DNA from: Corylus avellana
Taxonomy: Eukaryota > Streptophyta > Magnoliopsida > Fagales > Betulaceae
Direction: 5' to 3'
Assembly: GCF_901000735.1 (NCBI RefSeq)
Contig: NC_081543.1
Location: forward strand, 23,827,515 to 23,891,514
DNA: 64,000 bases
A program made the translations under genes and the position numbers. This document shows, piece after piece, positions 24,728 through 36,746 of this stretch; the first letter of the stretch is position 1, and each line of letters starts with the position of its first letter. The notes beneath the pieces were generated by a model. That model saw only the letters and a list, made by a program, of their open reading frames with translations, did no database searches and was not told the origin of the DNA.

Positions 24728-24763
<36 letters not shown>

Positions 24764-25657
24764 CCTTCATACCAGTTTTCCACACAGTGTTGGTATATTT
24801 GAGACCTGAAACAATGTTATTGTTGACCTGAAAAGTGAAATTCAAGCTGTAACGGCTTCCTTCTTTCAGAGTAAACCACAAGCCCTTGGGGTTTCCATTG
24901 TCGGGAATAGGAAGAAAGATATCAGCTCTTCCAGGGGACTTGATTGCGAGGCTCAGGATCTTAACGTCTGGCTCTAGAGTTTCTACATTAGACACACAAA
25001 AGGAATAGAAAAACAAAATCAGAAACAATAGGATGTTAACGTCTGTTTTTTTTGTTAATTCTATGTGCATCCAATTACTTTTGGAAAAATAGAACCTTCC
25101 AAATTTGAATCCCCAGCCCGCCCCCCCATTTTCTCAGCAATCAAACGAAGTTTAAAGATAAACAATTAGGAAAAAACCATAAAATGGTTACCACCAACAG
25201 AATTGAAGTCTACACTCCCAAGAAGCTGTTCCTTCCATCTCCTCAAGCTCTCATCATCCTACATTTTCATATATAATCATGAAACGAGAAAGATTACAGA
25301 AACAATTGTCATAATCGAAAGGCCCAAAAACAGAGTATTTGATTATTTAATTAATGATAAAAACAAACACATGCAGAAGCAAACCTTATCCTTCTCGAAT
25401 TGTTCCTTCAGCGTGTATTGAGGACCCAACTCTATCTTCCTTCCTGCGTCATCTTCATCCTCCTGATCAGTTGCGTACATAGAACTCTCACTCATTCGTC
25501 GTACCAGCCCTCCTGGGGCACCGACATTTTCTTCATCTGTAGCTGTTTTTGCTATTGTCTGTGTTTTAGAAGCTTCACTGTGTTCCTCGCCCTCGTTGGT
25601 TTTTTCATCGTAACCCATGCTTCTGGAACTTGAAACCACTCCAACGGCCAAAGACAT
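24091..25657 (-). CDS. RHOGDI: Rho GDP-dissociation inhibitor (RhoGDI), copy B
   Basis: Five exons on the minus strand: 25657-25385, 25258-25192, 24982-24764, 24656-24532 and 24168-24091, encoding 253 residues. Exon lengths (273, 67, 219, 125, 78) are identical to copy A. The protein differs only at position 12 (Arg for Lys) and 71 (Ala for Glu), both in the flexible N-terminal arm; the other coding differences I saw are synonymous. All splice sites and the stop are intact, so both copies look functional. The same role applies: a cytosolic inhibitor and chaperone of ROP/RAC GTPases. Whether this is a second gene or the other allele depends on the nature of the duplicated block. A long open frame reading from exon 3 through intron 3 into exon 4 is not the real product. 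Confidence 0.95.
24730..24758. repeat. GA microsatellite next to a splice donor, copy B
   Basis: 29 nt GA tract abutting the intron 3 donor of RhoGDI copy B, shorter than in copy A. Confidence 0.95.
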
Positions 25658-27772
25658 CAACAGCCCATTAACAGAGACGAAATGAACCAAATGACACAGA
25701 GAATAGACTCACCAAATATAAAATGCAACGTAAGAAAACAAAACAAAAATGCTTACAAAGCTACAGAACACAAAGAGAAGCCAAAATCCCAGTGGGAAGA
25801 ATCTCTTGGACGAAAACAACAAAAAGTGAGGGAACCCCAATAGAAAAATGGATAAAAATAATAGGAATAATAACAACAACAATGAGAATAACGCTTGGAA
25901 AGGGTGGGTTGGGTTAAAGAATCCCAGAAAGGTAGATAGAAAATTAACAAAATCAAGAAAACCCACAAAGGATAACCCTTGTAGCAAGAAAAGACGCCAA
26001 GAAAAAGAAGGGAAAGGGAGAGAAGATGGATTGTTTAGGAAAGTTCAAACAGAGAAGGAAATGGTCATGTGGTGATCCGAAATTATGAACATTCCAGTGA
26101 AAAAAAAATATGAGAGAGAGGTGGCCAGGTCTTGAGGGTCACTTCTACGGACTAGATTTCCTAAAATTTTCTCAAATTTATAAATTTCAATCCTTCATCT
26201 CATTTATATATTTAAAATAAATTATATTTTAGCATTTAATAAAAAAAATTTAATGAAAAAATTACCTTGAACCACTAAGATATTTGAGAATTTTAAAGTT
26301 TTAAATTTTTTTTAAAGAATCTCAATTCAGCACACAATCCCTCTGCACAAGCTTTCACGAAGACCGCACAAGCTTCCACGAAGACCAAGATTCGAGGAGA
26401 GCTTTTCAATTAGTTAAGCTCAACTTACGAAGACATACGTAAGATGAGACAACCTAGCCTAGCCTAGGATTGCGGATTGGGTGGATTAAAAGATGCCCTT
26501 TGACCCCTTCTTTTGCCTTCATTGGGAATGCCTATACATGGACCAAGGTCCTGCAATACCTTACATTCTAAACCCTTCATTTGTAACCAAACCAACGGTT
26601 ACGATAATGCCGTGTCATTCAAACGTTTTTTTTTTTAAAAAAAAAAAAAAAATGAGTGTATGAGCCACCTCATACGGTCACCTCTTAATTGTTTGAGGGT
26701 AGCCAAATCATTGTAAAGTAACCAAATGAGGCGGCAGTTTACTCAGAAAAAAGTAAATGCAGTGGTCTGTCACTCCAAATACGTTTGAGCTGGCCGGATT
26801 TGAGGTGTTCTGATCACCTTTTTTAACTATTGTAAGAGCAATAGAATATCTCATTAACTATTTTGAGAGTGTCTTATACTTATTGCATTCAATGAAAGTA
26901 GTTGACATGCCTATTGCAGCCAATTAGAGAGATCGACCACACCCATATGTCGTTTTCGAGGTAACCAACTACTTTAACAATTGTTTTAGAGGTAGTCGAA
27001 TGCTCCCGTCAACTGTTTTGGAGAGTTAAAAAAGAAGAAGTTATTTTAAGTTTGAAATCCTCTAATGAGTTTAAATATAATATAAAATAATTATGAAAAC
27101 TGAAAAAAAAAAAAAAAAAAAATCATTATATCAAATTTCAGACTTTTCGAGTTTCTTAAAAATAAAATAAAAAATCATTTAAGGGTATTTGGTCTTTGCA
27201 CAATAGGAAATTTGTTAGGCTGAAATTTAATTTTATTGTCAATTGCAACCTTGCGAGTATAATTGACAATATATGGAACAAAATTTATATAATAAATGGA
27301 ATGACAATTTAAAGAAGTATGATTACAAGCATAGGTTAGACGAACAAGAATCATTTCAATATCAAGTGAAATGAAGATGAGTAATTTCATAATTAAAATT
27401 AAATTTAACAAATCTAATAATGCATATGTTATCATATAATGAATATATAATCACGTTATTTTAAAATTTTAAATGATGTATTCCGATGTATAATATTAAA
27501 TGCAACAACCTAAAATCTCATAAGGAGAAAGTACTTCACATGAATTAGACAATTTCCTCAACAGAATGATTAAGTTTGGTACAGACTAATTTCCCCCAAC
27601 ACAATGTGTTCATGAACTAATAATGTCTGCCAGAACTCATAATTGCATTTGTATATCTATAAAATATTTCATCAGCATCGTGCTACATTTTCTTCAATTT
27701 CCTTTGGTAGGGAAGCCCGGGATGATTCTAGAGTTTACTAATTGTTACATCAATCAATCATTATAATTTATA
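25658..27772. other. Upstream intergenic region of RhoGDI copy B
   Basis: AT-rich, no further gene seen. A 22-bp segment (ACAAGCTTTCACGAAGACCG and relatives) is tandemly duplicated at about 26346-26388 but single in copy A. Confidence 0.5.
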
Positions 27773-28619
27773 GGAGAAAATCCACATAACTCCCTCAAAT
27801 TATCGCCTAATTAACAATATCTTATCAAACTTTCAATTGTGACAATGTCTCCCCTAAATTACCAAAATATTGTTAATATCCCTCCAATGACAAAACTACC
27901 CTTAATAAAATAAAAACTAAAAAAAAAAAGAACTAAAAAAACTTATAAAAAAACCTAAAACTAAAAACTAAAATAAAATAAAATCCAAGGGGAGGCTAAA
28001 TTTAAAATTAGAAAAAATCCGTTTTATAAAAAAATAAAATTAAAAATTTTTTATTTTATTTTTTATAAAAATGGAAATTTTTTTTTTTAAATAAAGATTT
28101 TCGTTTAAAAAAATAAAATTTTTCGTTTTTTTTTTCTAAAAAAAAAAAAGAAATCGTTCTTTTCTAAATTAAAATTTTTATTTAAAAAAAATTAAAAATT
28201 ATTATTATTATTATTATTATTATTGTAATTTATAGGGGTATTTTTGTCTTATTAAGAAATATATAGGAATATTTTTATCTTTCTTGCAAGTCTTAGGGAG
28301 GACTTTGATGAGATATTATCGCAATTGAAAGTTTAAGGTGCACATTTTTTTAAATTTTTTTTTTTTTTTTTTTTATGAATAAGCATTTCATTAAAGCTCA
28401 AAACCAAAACACCAAGAAAACACCAAATACAAGCCTAGACAGCAGGCTCAAGACAGCCTCATAGAGGCCTAACCATCTTGACTAAACCAGAACAAACTGT
28501 AGAACAACAAACCTGCAAAAAAACCCAACAGAAACACAAAACCAGTAGAACAACCAGAGACAACCCTCATAGAAAGCAACTCAAACAACATACAACATAG
28601 CAACACAAACCTGCATAAA

Positions 28620-31600
28620 CAACTTAGAACAACAATTCTGCAGGCAAATTACACAAACCCACTAAAACAAGATTCTCCCTAGTCTTAGGAAAATTACCCT
28701 TCCCAGCTATTCTAACCCTCACTTCCCAAATAACTTTTTTCAAGATTTGCTCTTCAGTGTTAGGCTGGCCAGAGTTTTTAATCTCATTCCTTGTGCGCCA
28801 AAGATTGTAAATAACAGAGCTCAACTCCAGGTGGCAAAGGATACTTTTGAGAGTTTTATTTCCCTAGTTTTTGATTCCTAGCTGCATAACCTCATCCCAA
28901 ATAATAGGAGGTTTGTCCGCACTGGATTGAAACATTAAGAACTTCCAAATTCGATGACTAAAACTGCATTCAAAAAATAAATGCTTTCTAGTTTCAATTT
29001 GATTATGGCAGAAAAAGCACTTGACATCCCCTTTATATCCCCATTTAAGCAAATGATCCCCTGTAGAGAGTCTATTCTGCATAACAAGCCATAAAATGAA
29101 AGCTTGTTTATGAATAGCTAGAGGGAACCATACTAGTTTCCACCAAGCAATCTCCACCTTCTTCTCTCTAAAAATCTGCCAAGTTTCTTAACTAACATAG
29201 CATCCTTTCTTAGAAGCAATCCATATAGGCTTGTCATGAAGGCCTATACTAACTTTAGGAAGCCTAGATTGAATTTCAACTAAGGCTTCAGATTTGGCTG
29301 GTCTCCAAAACCAGTCCCCATTAAGAATCACAGAGGAAAGTTTAGCCTCCACACTGCTGCTATGAGCATCATAAATCACCCTCTGACCAAAGGTCTCCAA
29401 AAGAATACCAGAAGGGTGCCATGAATACAGCCACATATGGATAGTCTCCCCATTGCCAACCTCAAACTTTAAAACCTCTTAGCAATATCCCTCAACTTTA
29501 AGATCTTTCTCTAGCTCCATGAACATGTTTGGGGGATGCCAACACTCCAAAAACTCTTCATTTTCAGCATGTTTTCCTTCACCTAGGCATCCAAATAGAA
29601 CCAGACCTAGCAAAGAGACTCCAAGTATGCCTAAGCATAGAAGTTTGGTTCCGAACTTCCAAACTTTTCAACCCTAAGCCCTCCTTCCTTCTTGGGAAAA
29701 CACACATCCTTCTAGGAAACTTTTGCCTTAGTAGTCCCTTCAGCTTTCCCATTCCAAATGAATCTATTGAATTTAAGTTCAATAGCCTTGATGACTGCCT
29801 TAGGGAGAATAAAAATTCCAATCCAGTACACTTGCAAACTGTACAAAACAGATGACAGAAGTTGGAGCCTACCTGCATAGGAAAGTTTCCTAGAAAGCCA
29901 AGAATCAATGCACCCTGTAATTCTATCTAACAAAGCTCTACAGTCTGCTGCAGACAGCCTAGTGGAAATGAGAGGAACTCCCAGATACCTAACTGGAAGA
30001 TGCCCTTCATTCATCTTCAACTCACCCAGCAATAAGGTCTTCACCCTATCCGAGAGCCCAGAGCAAAAAACAGAACTCTTAGCAGCATTAGCTTTCAAAC
30101 CAGAAAGTTCTTCAAACTCAAACAAAGCAGCTTTAATGATGTTAGTGGGCCTCAAACTAGCTGCAGAAAAAATGAGGAGATTATCTGCAAAGCACAAGTG
30201 AGTAAGCTTTAACTTCAAACATTTGGGATGAAACTTAAAACCTGAACCAGCCTTTGTATGATCAGCCATAATCCTAGCAAACACCTCCATAGCTAGCACA
30301 AAGAGATAAGGAGATAGGGAATCCCCCTGTCTCAGCCCCTTCTTTCCTTCAAAATAACCAACCAGAGTTCCATTCAGACAAATAGAAAATCTAGGGGAAG
30401 TAATACACTCTTTAATCCATCTTAAGAACTTCTCAGGGAAACCATAACAATGAAGGCTATACATCATGAACTCTCAATTGATAGAATCATAGGCCTTCAT
30501 AAGGTCAATCTTCAATGTACACCTAGGATCTCCTTTATCCTTGTGATAATCTCTAACAATTTCCTAAGCCAACAAAATATTTTCAAAGATACATCTTGAG
30601 GGAATAAAATCTTACTGATTTAAGTTAACCAAATCACTCAAAAAAGGAAGCATCCTATTAGAGAGTATTTCAATTATACACTTATAAATCACATTGCAGC
30701 AAGCAATAGGTCTAAAATCCCCCATAGCAGAAGGATTCACCTTCTTAGGAACCGAAGTAAGGATGGTAGCATTTCCTTCTTTAAGCAGTTGTCCATAAGC
30801 AAAAAAAAACCTTTTATAGCAGCCACCACCCCTTTCTCCAACTACAGGCCAAGAATCCTTAAAGAACTCTGCTGAATATCCATCAGGACCAGGAGCTTTA
30901 TTTGTTGGCATATGAAACAAAGTATCCCTTATCTCCTCACAAGTAACCTCCATTTCCAACATAGCAACCTTATTAGGAGGAATAGCAGTAGGAATAAGAG
31001 CCCTAATCCTATCAGCTTTCTCTTTAGTAAACTATAACTGGTTTGTCCCTAACAACTTTTTATAAAACTTCAAAGCCACCTGTTTGATCTGTTCAACATC
31101 CTCTACTCGAACTCCATTCTCATCCCATAGATGAGTGATAGTATTCTTTGCATTCTGCACCCAAAGAGAATGATGAAAGAAACTGGCGTTTTGATCACCC
31201 AGCTACAACCATTGGTTCCTAGATTTTTGTTTCAAGAAAGCTTCCTCAGCCTTAGTGATAGACACATAAGCATGAAGACACTCCTCCTTAATCAAGCAGT
31301 CAGCCCTACCAGAAGAGGCAATAACATCCTTTTGAGCTAAATCAAGATTCTCTCTAGCCTCCATAACTCTCTTATGCAAATTCCCAAAACAAGACAGATT
31401 CTGCCTTTTTAAAACAGTTTTCATATATTTAAGCTTTGCATACAAGTGGTACATAGGATCCCCATCCACCTAGATATCCCATCCCTCCTTAACCCAACTC
31501 AGAAAGTCCTTGTGCTCTAGCCAGTAATTGAAAAACTTAAAAGGCTTAGGAGCAACACTCTGCATCCTTCCTATTGAAATAACAGCAAGAGAGTGATCAA

Positions 31601-32273
31601 AAATGCCATCTGGAATGAATTCCACAATAGTCTAACCAAAGTAACTCATCCAAAATTCATTAGCCAAGACTCTATCCAGCTTCCTAGCCACAAATCGAGG
31701 CTCCTAACTCTTATTAGTCCAAGTGTAAAAGCGGCTACTGAAATTGAGATCCATAACCTCCAAATCATTCAAACACTTCCCAAATTCAACTTCATATGAA
31801 TTCAACTTTTCAGACCCCCACTTCTTTGCTAAAGACTTAACAACATTAAAATCTTCACAAATCATTCAAGGATTGCTAGCTACTCTAACCTTCATAGAAG
31901 CTAGATTGTTCCACAGCAACTTCCTATCCACTCATTTGTTATCCCCATAAACAAAATAATGATACTAGCAAAGATTATTCTTGAGGGAATTAATGACACA
32001 ATTCATGCTCTGAGCACTCTTATCATGCAAAGTCACAGTAAAATCTGTCTTCTTCCGACAAATCCAAATCCTCCCCAAAATATGTTGATCATAGTTATAC
32101 TCATAACCCCAATTAGGAACAATGCAGGACCTAATTTTATCAGCCTTATGCAACTTAACCCTAGTTTCAATAAGGCATATTAATCCAATCTTATGAATCT
32201 TAATCATACTCCTCACCTCTTGTTGTTTAGAGGGATGATTCAAATCCCTCACATTCCAAATCAGGAAATTCAT
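28620..32273 (-). pseudogene. LINE ORF2 (endonuclease, reverse transcriptase), degraded
   Basis: Begins at ATG 32273 with the endonuclease start MNFLIWNVRDLNHPSKQQEV. Reverse transcriptase begins around 30962 (TNKAPGPDGYSAEFF) and continues near 30467 (GLRQGDSLSPYLF, then LCFADNLLIFS). The usual catalytic FADD reads FADN, so one catalytic aspartate is lost. A zinc-binding region (WLVMQNRLSTGDHLLKWGY, CFFCHNQIETRKHLF) is near 29100. The frame is kept from 32273 to about 29712 apart from stops, then shifts. Such proteins nick DNA and copy the element RNA at the target; this copy cannot do so. Confidence 0.85.
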
Positions 32274-33715
32274 GTAGTAGGAGAGAAACCTCTCATGAAG
32301 ACCCCCTCCTCTTCCCCCATTTTTCCTTTCCCTTTAGCTAACAAAAGATGAGCACTCTCTTCATTCAAAGCATCCTCAATTACTTTCTGGAGAGAATTAG
32401 AAATAGATCCTGAACCTCTGACCTCCCCTGATTCAAAATTACCATTAGCTCTAGCCAACAAGTGAAAAGAATTGGTCCAATGCCTCTGACTATCACGAAC
32501 AGATGGTTTAGAAATATGAATTCTTCTATTACTTTTGACTTCATTCCACTAATCTTTAGCTACAACACCAGGAGTCACAATCTTAACCTCATCAACCTTT
32601 TTAGCCATAGAACCATTATGTTTATACAATTCCTGCTGAACAGGCTCAGACCTCCTAGGAACCTAAACCTGCTTCTCAATTTTATTTCAAGCATAGGTTA
32701 AATGACCAAAGGACTTACACTTCTTACACTTAACAGAAAGCCAAGGATATTCAATACCTACTACAACCCTCCTCCCATCAGTACCCTCAACTTCAATCTC
32801 CTTAGGAAACTCAAAATCAACATTCACCTCAACCAACACCCTAGCAAAGCCAATACAAAGTTGTTCTTCAGTAACAAAATCAGTACAAAGGGGCTTTCCA
32901 ACACCACTAGGCACATAACTCAAACAAGTAGAGTTCTAAAATTCAATTGGAAGATTATGTAGCTTGACCCAAACAGGCACAGTAGATAATGAAATCTTAA
33001 GGAGTTGCATACCTGGAGTCCATTTCCTCAAAATCAGAGGTTTATTTGCTATATGCCATAGTTTTGCCTCCATGACCTCATCTCTAATCCTTTCATCAGC
33101 AAACTGAAATAAGTATAAACCATTCTCCAATAAAAACACCTCAACTTTTCCATATTGAGCCAACAAAGTATCCATAGTACGTTTGACAATATAAAAGGGA
33201 AGAGGTTTGTCAAGAAATTAGCCTATTAGAGATGGAGACTACTTTGAAATTCCTTCCTCAATTGCTGCCTTAGGAGGTTTCACTACAACATTACCACCCT
33301 CACAAGAAGGAGCAAAGTAATGCAGAGCACCTAGAGATTTCTCCAATCGAAACAATTGCCTTCAGTACTGTACTGAATTCTTCTGATCCATCTTCTCATT
33401 AAGAACAACTGGTGGCTCCACCTTAGCCTCAAAGAAACCAGGATTTCACAGAACCTCCACCTCAAGATTAACAGAAACAACCTCCACACCATTAACAGCC
33501 AATTCAACAGCATAGACACTACCATCAGGTCTCTGTGCATCCAACTTCGAAATCACACCTTCACAATCGAGTGAAGCACAAATCTCCTCCTCCTCACTCA
33601 ATTTAGTTGCATAATTTAAAGAATGTGAAGCATTTGCTAGATCAACTGTGGCCTCTCTCATTAGCAACTTCAAATTCTTCTTCCCGCCACGGCCTCTATT
33701 TGCTCGCTTAGCCAT
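32270..33715 (-). pseudogene. LINE ORF1 (gag-like, zinc knuckle), degraded
   Basis: One reading frame on the minus strand from ATG 33715 to TGA 32272-32270, broken by internal stops but without frameshift. The start MAKRANRGRGGKK is basic. The middle (about 33175-32940) has the DUF4283-like plant LINE region with VWVKLHNLP. CKKCKSFGHLTYA at about 32725-32690 is the CCHC zinc knuckle. ORF1 proteins coat the RNA and assist reverse transcription. The frame ends in an ATGA overlap with the ORF2 start. Function is lost unless translated by read-through. Confidence 0.8.
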
Positions 33716-33983
33716 AAAATGCCAATTGAGCACTCCACGAGGTAGGGATAGTAAGAACCAGAAAACTTGAGCAAGTCTTCACCGGAAACATGGTCGTCGG
33801 AGAAGTCACGCACCCTCACGCGCGAGAAAGAAGAGCACGTAGATTGGAATCACAGGAAAAAAAACTACCTTAAAACAAACAAGGAAACCTTTGCCACATC
33901 AGTAGAGGTCCAAAAAAAACCTCCAGTTTAAGGAGCACATTATCAATTGAGTGGTAGTTTGAGGAGATATGTGGACTTTACCC

Positions 33984-34408
33984 TAATTTATATTTGCATA
34001 GCAAAAGGCTAATAATTGTCTCCAGTAGGGACTGATAGAAGACATGACACGAAGATCAATAATAAAAAACACAAAAGAAGATAAACCTCATCATAAACAG
34101 CACCCTTTAACATCCCAATTCATGCATGACAAGGACATTATATCAACTAATACACAACTTCAATGGTGCACCATGATTATAGCAAGTAGTTCAGGATATC
34201 ATGTTATACGGCTTTTTTCCTTCCCAATTATGAGGGGATCAAGCCACGATGGCAGTAATCGTTGCATACCTGTTGCATGAGGAAACTTATTATGTCCAAT
34301 TAAGGGCATAATCTTATGGCTAAGGAGCATCTGAGAATCACAAGCACTAACAACATATGTCAATTTAATAGAATGGGTTGAAAGAATGGCTTTTTTTTTT
34401 TTTTTTTT
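33984..34408. other. Intergenic spacer between the two LINEs
   Basis: Non-repetitive sequence with no recognised coding region, ending in a poly(T) run (34391-34408) just before the start of the second LINE. Confidence 0.4.
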
Positions 34409-34459
34409 CCTCCCAACTCAACTTTGTTTCAGCCATTCTCTTCTTGAAATTGTAAGAAA

Positions 34460-36740
34460 ATGGAGAGAGGAAGGAGTTGGTCTGTAGAGGCGAAGGAATT
34501 TGAATTGGTAATGAAGGCAAGGGCTTCGAGGGTGAGGATCTTCGAGAAAAGCAAAGGGAAGCAAAGGTCCATTTTCATTCAGAAGGATGAGCTAGAGTGG
34601 TTAATTCGCGAAGTAGAGGTTATAGTGGCAGTGGAGGATTCAGAGCTGTTCTGGGATCAATCAAGAGCAGGTTATCTGCGGTTTATTGCGCAGCGACGAT
34701 CCAATAGGCATGGGTGCTTCTTGACGCTTGAGGAATTTGATGGGAGGAGAAGGTGTGGTTCGGTCCTCATCCCAGAAGGGTGCTTTAGGCAAGGATGGAA
34801 GCGCTTCATCTCAGAAGTGCGTTTAGCCAACTCGTCTCTTTGTGGTGCCAAGGAAGAGAAGAAAGTATAGGAGGGGAAGGTTAGGAGGAGTTATGCCGAT
34901 GTCTTGGCTCAGTCAATTAATCCGGTAGAGGAGCGTTTTGGTCCATATTCAAGGCGTATGGCTCAGTGCCCAGATGGTTAAAGGATTCTTCTACAAATTT
35001 GGACACACAGGTACTACGCACAGATAAACTAGGATTGAAGCCAAGGTTGGTAAACCAGAATCTGGCGAGGCCACCCAGCGGTTAGGAGGGCGAGAGACTG
35101 CGACAACTGGAGGTGAAGAAAATCACGGGGAAAGAAGTGCAAGCAGCTAGGATTCTGACGAGTTACCTTCAAACGCGGGTGAGAGCACCTGCAACGAGTG
35201 ATGGTACTGGGCAAGAACTGATGGGACGGAAGATATCTGAGTGTCAGACATAGACCTATACTGGAGTAGGTATGGAGCTTCGTCACTGTAGGGAGACGTT
35301 AAGATGGTTGACAGGGAAGATTGGCGTGGGTCTTCAGAGATTGGAAATGGCTCTAATAAGGGTGGAGGAGAGTGGGCTTAGGCAGGAAATCCAGCCTAGT
35401 CCAATTTGTCAGGCCAGAACATGAGTTGGTGGGGAAGGATGGGGCGGCTGAGTAAGGTCCACGGCCCACAGAAGGCCTTGAGTTAGATCCAGGTGCTAAG
35501 GAGAGAAGTGGTCAAAAGGGTATGGAGTGGGCTGGGAGGATAGACCCACGGTCCATAAGAGGCTTTAAGGCAAAGAGGAAGTTGGCGATTCATAAGTTGA
35601 AATCTGTGATGGGCTCCGGTATGGGCCAGGGCTACCGTGGTTCTTCGGGACCCAATGGGTTGAGCATGCATCTTTCTCACCCGAAACATACATGGGAGTC
35701 TTCGATGGAATGGCGGGTGGGTTGGACTGGAGATCCAAGGGCATCGCCTTCGAAAGGTGGCGTCGGTGATCCAGGGGCATCCCCGACAGTCATGGAAGCC
35801 CTCGTCACCATCCCTGTATCTCTCGTCGACTCACCTGGAGCTATTCCTGGTAGTGGGGTCTCATTAGGTGGTGCCGGAGATCCTTAGAGTTCACCGGGGT
35901 TTACGCTGTTGGCAAGGGGTACTCAGACTTCGACGGAAAAGCCATCGCTAGTAGCTACTATGGTCGATCTAGTTGTAGCCGTGACTAGGAAAGATTTTCA
36001 CGGGATGGGATCGCGATTGAAGGCCGACGAGTCCCTTTTTTCGTCGGAGGTTGTGTCACCGTGCAGTGGGGAGGAGGTCGTGCATCAGACAAATTCGAAA
36101 TTTCCATCTCCAGTGATTGAGGTCAGTGATTTGGTGCCTTGGTCTCCTGTTGTTGGGTTTCAGGGAGACATTCAGGGTAGTGAGGGCCTGGGCATTCCTC
36201 AGGAACAAAGGTTTTTTGTTGGGTATCCTAGTTACTCTCACCCATTAGATGGGGACCATATGAGTTTAGGACTCGGGTGTTCAGAAGTGGTGAAGTTGGC
36301 CAGTCTGGTGGAGAGCATGACAGGGTGGCTAGACTCGGGTGTTCAAGAGTGGTGAAGCTGGCCAGTCTGGTGGTGAGAATGACAGGGCGGCTGAGACACG
36401 AGATGATGCCCAGGTACTTTGCGAGGTCGATGTGCCTCCTTCTTTGAATATGTACAGTCTTACTGCATGCAGGGGGTGCGTCGGGTTATTTAGATTGGGT
36501 TATTCAATGTGCTAATGAGATTTATCCGATTGTGGGAATTTCATACACGGGTCACAATTTGCAATTGTTAGCTCTTTTAACTTTTTTAGAAGAGGAATGA
36601 AGGAATAATACGATGGTGATGAATACGAGTAGCGGCGCTAAGGGCAAGAGGGAGGTTAGGAATTTGGAGTGCTCAGTAAATTATGACGCTAGATGTTTGA
36701 GTTCTAGCCATGGCAAGAGGAAGGGGAGGGGGCATGTAGT
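34460..36740 (+). pseudogene. LINE ORF1, degraded (second LINE)
   Basis: The first 136 codons are open (34460-34870): a basic, tryptophan-containing N-terminus typical of one group of plant LINE ORF1 proteins (SWSVEAKEFEL, then GCFLTLEEFDG). The following 1.8 kb retains only fragments (35522-35887, 35909-36355), with stops and probable frameshifts. I did not see a clear zinc knuckle. The role would be RNA binding; the copy is broken. Confidence 0.6.
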
Positions 36741-36746
36741 TGCCTT

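Larger units (their letters stand above)
19021..28283. repeat. Large duplicated block, copy B
   Basis: Same content and order as 8105-18920, beginning at the first base after the gap. It is about 1.55 kb shorter, almost entirely because the solo LTR of copy A is absent. It continues into the rest of the Mutator-type MITE and the LINE inserted in it. Confidence 0.95.
28347..33924 (-). mobile_element. Full-length LINE (L1-clade plant non-LTR retrotransposon)
   Basis: 5.6 kb on the minus strand. Its poly(A) tail appears as poly(T) at 28345-28374 and its 5' end is at 33924. It is flanked by a 17-bp target duplication, AGTTTAAGGTGCACATT (28330-28346) and AGTTTAAGGAGCACATT (33925-33941), with one mismatch. 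It carries an ORF1 with a zinc knuckle and an ORF2 with endonuclease, reverse transcriptase and a C-terminal zinc-binding region, both degraded by stops. Confidence 0.9.
27773..33983. mobile_element. Mutator-type MITE split by a LINE
   Basis: The left part is 27773-28346 and the right part 33942-33983, about 616 bp together. Ends are GGAGAAAATCCACATAAC and, reverse-complemented, GGGTAAAGTCCACATATC. A perfect 9-bp target duplication TAATTTATA flanks it (27764-27772 and 33984-33992), as expected for Mutator-like elements. A complete relative is at 57892-58486. No transposase. Confidence 0.8.

Noticed and set aside
24483..25070. 195-codon open frame in RhoGDI copy B
   Set aside because: It reads through intron 3 and leaves the proper frame of exon 4; the spliced five-exon model explains the family similarity.
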